DNA of 64,000 bases. Origin: JAISFI01 sp031553775. Lineage in GTDB: Bacteria; Bacteroidota; Bacteroidia; Bacteroidales; Azobacteroidaceae. Below, piece by piece: positions 61,498 to 64,000 of the stretch. A program made the translations under genes and the position numbers. Within the stretch, counting starts at the first letter, position 1. Each line of letters opens with the position of its first letter. The stretch spans positions 36,923 to 100,922 of the forward strand of contig JAVBLA010000015.1 of assembly GCA_031553775.1 (NCBI GenBank). The letters run 5' to 3'. Below the pieces are notes generated by a model, which was given only the letters and a program-made list of their open reading frames with translations, did no database searches and was not told the DNA's origin.

Positions 61498-61794
61498 ACT
61501 CCAGTTGGCTATAACGGTCCTGATGCAGGTAATTATTTATGGGGATATGGCATGGAAACTATGGGCTTTACGAGTACAATGGCCAGGTCCGCAGCTCATG
61601 CAAATGCGTGGTGGTCAGCAAAAAAAAGTAATGGTGAAGGAAGTCAAAATCCAAATGCATTTAAAAGATGGTTTGAAAATCGGTCTTGGACAGGTGATTC
61701 TTCAGCTGATCAAAGGGCTATACAAAATGGATTAAATGATTCCGGAAGTTATTGGAAGGCAAAAAAGAAAAGTTTTAAAAAATTATGGAAATGA
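61498..61794 (+). pseudogene. Orphan Rhs-type toxin domain (Ntox44-like) without its carrier
   Basis: A frame opening after a stop at 61495 reads TPVGYNGPDAGNYLWGYGME, then MGFTSTMARSAAHANAWWS, a basic spacer, and GDSSADQRAIQNGL to a TGA at 61792-61794. DAGNYLWGYG near the start and a later GD-x-ADQ-x-I-x-x-G block resemble the polymorphic toxin type 44 (Ntox44) pattern of Bacteroidota. The first ATG is at 61552, after the domain has begun, and no Rhs core lies upstream. It therefore looks like a displaced C-terminal tip. Its stop overlaps the start of the next lipoprotein gene (ATGA), consistent with a toxin-immunity pair. Confidence 0.5.
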
Positions 61795-62291
61795 GGACTG
61801 TTAATGTCAGGTACTTTATAATTGCTATAAGCCTGTTTTTGGTTTCTTGTAAATCAAGTGAACTGAAATTAGACCCATTTGAACTCTGTTCAGAATTCTA
61901 TGAACTAAATAAAGATGTGAATTTTGATGGACTAATTAATGTTCAGATACTGGGAATCAGAGAACATTCTGAGTTTGATAAAAGTAGTGGAAAGTATAAC
62001 CGAATACCTGTAGTTATTGGAGTAAATGATTCTATCTCAAAAGAGAACATCGAATTTCCTTCTTTCAGTAAGGATGCGAATTTGGAAGAAAAGAAACTTT
62101 TTTTTGCTCGTTGTGATTCTTCTTGTATCAGATATTTGAAAAGTAAATATAAGATTATTTCAAACGATGATATTTTTAGATTTTACGTTAAAGAAATAGA
62201 ACTTATTTACTCGGATTATTATCAAATAAAAGTTCCTAATGAATTGCCATATACACATCATCGTGAGAGCCAACATAAACTCCATTCTTAA
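61791..62291 (+). CDS. Lipoprotein, probable immunity protein for the orphan toxin
   Basis: A 166-residue lipoprotein with signal MRTVNVRYFIIAISLFLVSC and the lipobox Cys20. I do not recognise the family. The start at 61791 overlaps the toxin stop by four bases (ATGA); an ATG at 61785 is also possible. A lipoprotein partner directly behind a toxin domain suggests protection in the periplasm or membrane, but this is inference from position. The last 18 codons overlap, on the other strand, the truncated end of an Rhs tip, so the natural C-terminus may have been replaced at a recombination junction. Confidence 0.5.
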   Translation: MRTVNVRYFIIAISLFLVSCKSSELKLDPFELCSEFYELNKDVNFDGLINVQILGIREHSEFDKSSGKYNRIPVVIGVNDSISKENIEFPSFSKDANLEEKKLFFARCDSSCIRYLKSKYKIISNDDIFRFYVKEIELIYSDYYQIKVPNELPYTHHRESQHKLHS

Positions 62292-62442
62292 ATAACAACA
62301 GTTCCATCCCTGTGGGGTCAATATATTTTATTGGATTATTTGCACAGTAAACATACGGACTCACGTCATAATACTTCTCATATAATAAATCCGGTCCCGG
62401 CCACATCATCCCATCATAAAACCTCACCCCATGATAAAACAA
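62236..62442 (-). pseudogene. Displaced orphan Rhs core tail with truncated tip
   Basis: A 68-codon minus-strand frame reads YHGVRFYDGMMWPGPDLLY, then YDVSPYVYCANNPIKYIDPT and GMELLLFKNGVYVGSHDD before a stop. The DPTGME segment is the conserved end of the Rhs core; what follows should be a variable toxin but only about 20 residues remain. It has no start of its own and begins exactly where the preceding immunity gene ends. It duplicates bases 63482-63640 of the main Rhs gene. This is the scar expected when a new tip is recombined into an Rhs gene and the old tip is left behind. Confidence 0.75.
62303..62440. repeat. Direct repeat of the Rhs core end (copy 1; copy 2 at 63489-63640)
   Basis: The sequence around TCCGGTCCCGGCCACA and CATCCCATCATAAAACCT is near-identical in both copies, with more divergence toward the tip side. 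These repeats bracket the E5-like toxin tip and its immunity gene, and are the likely sites of homologous recombination. Confidence 0.7.
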
Positions 62443-62840
62443 TTTTCATAAAGCCATTTTTTTACAATAGGATGTTGCCGTTGAATAATGTTTTCATTCA
62501 AACAAAGTTGTTTAATTTCATCTTCAAACTCCAGTAATTCATACCGTTTTATTTTACCAATATTCTTTACAATTAAAAAAATTAGTTGGTAAACTTTGCG
62601 ATTAGGAAATTTAGAATTTACAAGCTTAAGAGCGACCAAACGCTTATCCTGTTCCACACATTCTACAGTATCTCCAGGAAGAAACTCCCATATACTAGTT
62701 GCATCCTCTTCTAAATCTAAATATTGATTCTCTTTTATTTCAAAAATACCATTACCATAAGATATTGCAGGCACAGGCACCCATGTCTCTGTTCCCTCCA
62801 ATAACCTAATATAAATATCTTCTGTATTAATTGTTTTCAT
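62424..62840 (-). CDS. Candidate immunity protein for the E5-like Rhs toxin
   Basis: A 138-residue cytoplasmic protein with no signal. It starts five bases after the Rhs gene stop, the usual place for an immunity gene. It is acidic to neutral with a beta-rich first half (IYIRLLEGTETWVPVPAISY) and a helical end. I do not recognise the family. Its last residues (CFIMG) run into the orphan Rhs tail, with which it overlaps by 19 bases in another frame, so the 3' end may be truncated or fused. Binding to and blocking of the adjacent toxin domain is inferred from position. Confidence 0.6.
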   Translation of the reverse strand: MKTINTEDIYIRLLEGTETWVPVPAISYGNGIFEIKENQYLDLEEDATSIWEFLPGDTVECVEQDKRLVALKLVNSKFPNRKVYQLIFLIVKNIGKIKRYELLEFEDEIKQLCLNENIIQRQHPIVKKWLYENCFIMG

Positions 62841-62845
62841 AAATG

Positions 62846-64000
62846 TTAATATTTAAATCCAACTCCTCCTAATTGGATAATATCTTTTGTTACATTATCA
62901 ATAACTAAAGATTTTCCTGTACTCGGATTGGTTACAATACTCATAGAATTACCAGGATTAAGGTAGTTTATTTCAAAATGAGGGCTCCATTTACCATTTA
63001 GAAGAGTCTGTTGAATATCTTCAAAAGACCATCCCCTCTTGTTCATATAATTGCCCCAGTTCTTCCATTCTGATTTTAGAACAAAATTTTCTTGATATTT
63101 CATAAACTGACTTCCCTCTTTAACAGCATTCCCTGCATTAGTCTTTACACTGCTCTTTGAAGTGGATCCTTTTTTATTTCCCTTCATCATTTGCATTGGA
63201 GCCAAGGCTATGGTATGAACTGTTATGCTCATTTCCAGATTTTCTTCGAAAGTTGCATCTGGATTACCCAAAGATTTGTTTACTGATTTTCCTAACTCTG
63301 CAAAAACAGACAAAAAATAAACTAAACCTTCTATAAAAAAATTAGATGATGAGTTCTTTTCTTTTTTTGTCTTTTCTTGAGATGGATTTGTTTTATCTTC
63401 TGTAAAGATAAATCGGTCTAATTTATCTTTTACTTTTTCATGAAAAACTTTTATATCTTCGAGTTCTTTCTCCCATTTAGCATTACGCGACTCCATTCCT
63501 GTTGGGTCAATCCGATTTATAGGGTTATTCATACAGAATACATAAGGGCTTGTATCATAGCTCTTCTCCGCCAAAAAATCCGGTCCCGGCCACAACATCC
63601 CATCATAAAACCTCGCCCCATGATCATACAGGTTGATACCGTGCATCTTATCCAACTCCTTATTGTTGTATTTGAACCGGTCAGGAGTGCTTCCAATAAG
63701 GCCTCCAATAAGAGAAACCGTTGATTCTGTAATCGGTAATCCAAACGGATAATAATGCGTCTTTTCACTGATGGATAAACTATTGCCATCTTTCCGCAAC
63801 GTTACCCGGTTACTTCCCAGATGATCCCGCAGGTTGTAATAATAATACCAGCTGCGGCTTTCCGGCGCTCCCCATGTTTGTATCACATCCCGTTCGTATG
63901 CCAGATACCCTTCCGGAGTCTGGATCATCTTTAACTGCCCGTCTTCGTAGATCTTGTTCCCCACATAATCCGTTACTGTCTGCAATGATATCTGGTTGCT
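62846..64000 (-). CDS. Rhs/YD-repeat protein C-terminus with colicin-E5-like toxin domain (partial, 5' end outside)
   Basis: The frame is open to the window edge, so the start lies beyond 64000. Visible parts are YD-repeat core (YVGNKIYEDGQLKMIQTPEG, YYYYNLRDHLGSNRVTLR, HYYPFGLPI), the Rhs-associated core end (YNNKELDKMHGINLYDHGAR, DTSPYVFCMNNPINRIDPTG), a polar linker, and a C-terminal toxin. The toxin (NKRGWSFEDIQQTLLNGKW, then SIVTNPSTGKSLVIDNVTKD and IIQLGG) has the layout of colicin-E5-like anticodon nucleases: W-S-x-x-x-I early and a late VVDN-x-T-x-x-I-I-Q strand. It would be a contact-dependent weapon against related cells. The export route is unknown; no T6SS genes are in the window. 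Confidence 0.82.
   Translation of the reverse strand, partial: SNQISLQTVTDYVGNKIYEDGQLKMIQTPEGYLAYERDVIQTWGAPESRSWYYYYNLRDHLGSNRVTLRKDGNSLSISEKTHYYPFGLPITESTVSLIGGLIGSTPDRFKYNNKELDKMHGINLYDHGARFYDGMLWPGPDFLAEKSYDTSPYVFCMNNPINRIDPTGMESRNAKWEKELEDIKVFHEKVKDKLDRFIFTEDKTNPSQEKTKKEKNSSSNFFIEGLVYFLSVFAELGKSVNKSLGNPDATFEENLEMSITVHTIALAPMQMMKGNKKGSTSKSSVKTNAGNAVKEGSQFMKYQENFVLKSEWKNWGNYMNKRGWSFEDIQQTLLNGKWSPHFEINYLNPGNSMSIVTNPSTGKSLVIDNVTKDIIQLGGVGFKY

Noticed and set aside
62303..63640. Repeats in the Rhs region or the intergenic AT repeats as a CRISPR array
   Set aside because: There are only two Rhs repeats of more than 130 bases and they encode protein. The AT repeats have no regular spacers and no cas genes are present.

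Overview
The window comes from a member of the Bacteroidales (Bacteroidota). The evidence is the two SusC/SusD outer-membrane systems with FecR/ECF regulators, a complete porP-gldK-gldL-gldM-gldN type IX secretion cluster, T9SS C-terminal sorting domains on several secreted proteins, TAnnTTTG promoters, and starts without Shine-Dalgarno sequences. The gut-type glycan enzymes (GH89, a PL8-like lyase, a sulfatase, a sialate O-acetylesterase) suggest a host-associated lifestyle. The family or genus cannot be fixed from this window alone.

Layout. 1-4 kb: the tail of a SUMF1-type gene, then a secreted or periplasmic Gfo/Idh/MocA oxidoreductase, a sugar isomerase-like TIM barrel and a sialate O-acetylesterase. 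4-8 kb: ahcY and a tightly overlapping heptose-nucleotide/glycosyltransferase operon. 8-19.3 kb: housekeeping genes (LysE exporter, purL, DUF58, rpsF-rpsR-rplI, DUF4349 lipoprotein, metK behind a SAM-II-like riboswitch, a methyltransferase-like protein, cobalamin adenosyltransferase, DUF2795). An ORF6N-domain remnant lies between purL and the DUF58 gene. 19.4-25.7 kb: an accessory block with a secreted EEP-fold hydrolase, a tRNA-like fragment, a PL8-like lyase and a beta-helix protein (both with T9SS tails), and an SGNH-like protein.

25.8-42.2 kb: a polysaccharide utilisation locus (PUL) on the minus strand, in transcription order ECF sigma, FecR anti-sigma, SusC with an STN domain, SusD, DUF3823 surface lipoprotein, GH89, and two paralogous lipoproteins of no family I recognise. 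A divergent sulfatase lies at its upstream end. A sulfated host glycan carrying alpha-linked GlcNAc is the likely target. 42.3-46.6 kb: a giant Big/MBG/FN3-type T9SS cargo gene broken by one in-frame TGA. 46.7-54.4 kb: the T9SS core, followed immediately by two short chromate-transporter-family genes. 54.5-61.2 kb: a second ECF/FecR/SusC locus whose SusD gene is inverted tail-to-tail against SusC.

61.2-64 kb: an AT-rich Rhs/YD-repeat toxin region. It holds an Rhs protein with a colicin-E5-like tip, a candidate immunity gene, a displaced orphan Rhs tip, and an opposite-strand orphan toxin domain with a lipoprotein partner.

Two intergenic repeat families (AATTGAAAATTGAGAATT-like and GAGTTAAGAATTAAGAATT-like) recur through the window, often as inverted pairs. 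They create false N-terminal extensions in open reading frames. The most promising undescribed material is the paralogous lipoprotein pair in the GH89 locus, the inverted susD, and the layered Rhs tip region.
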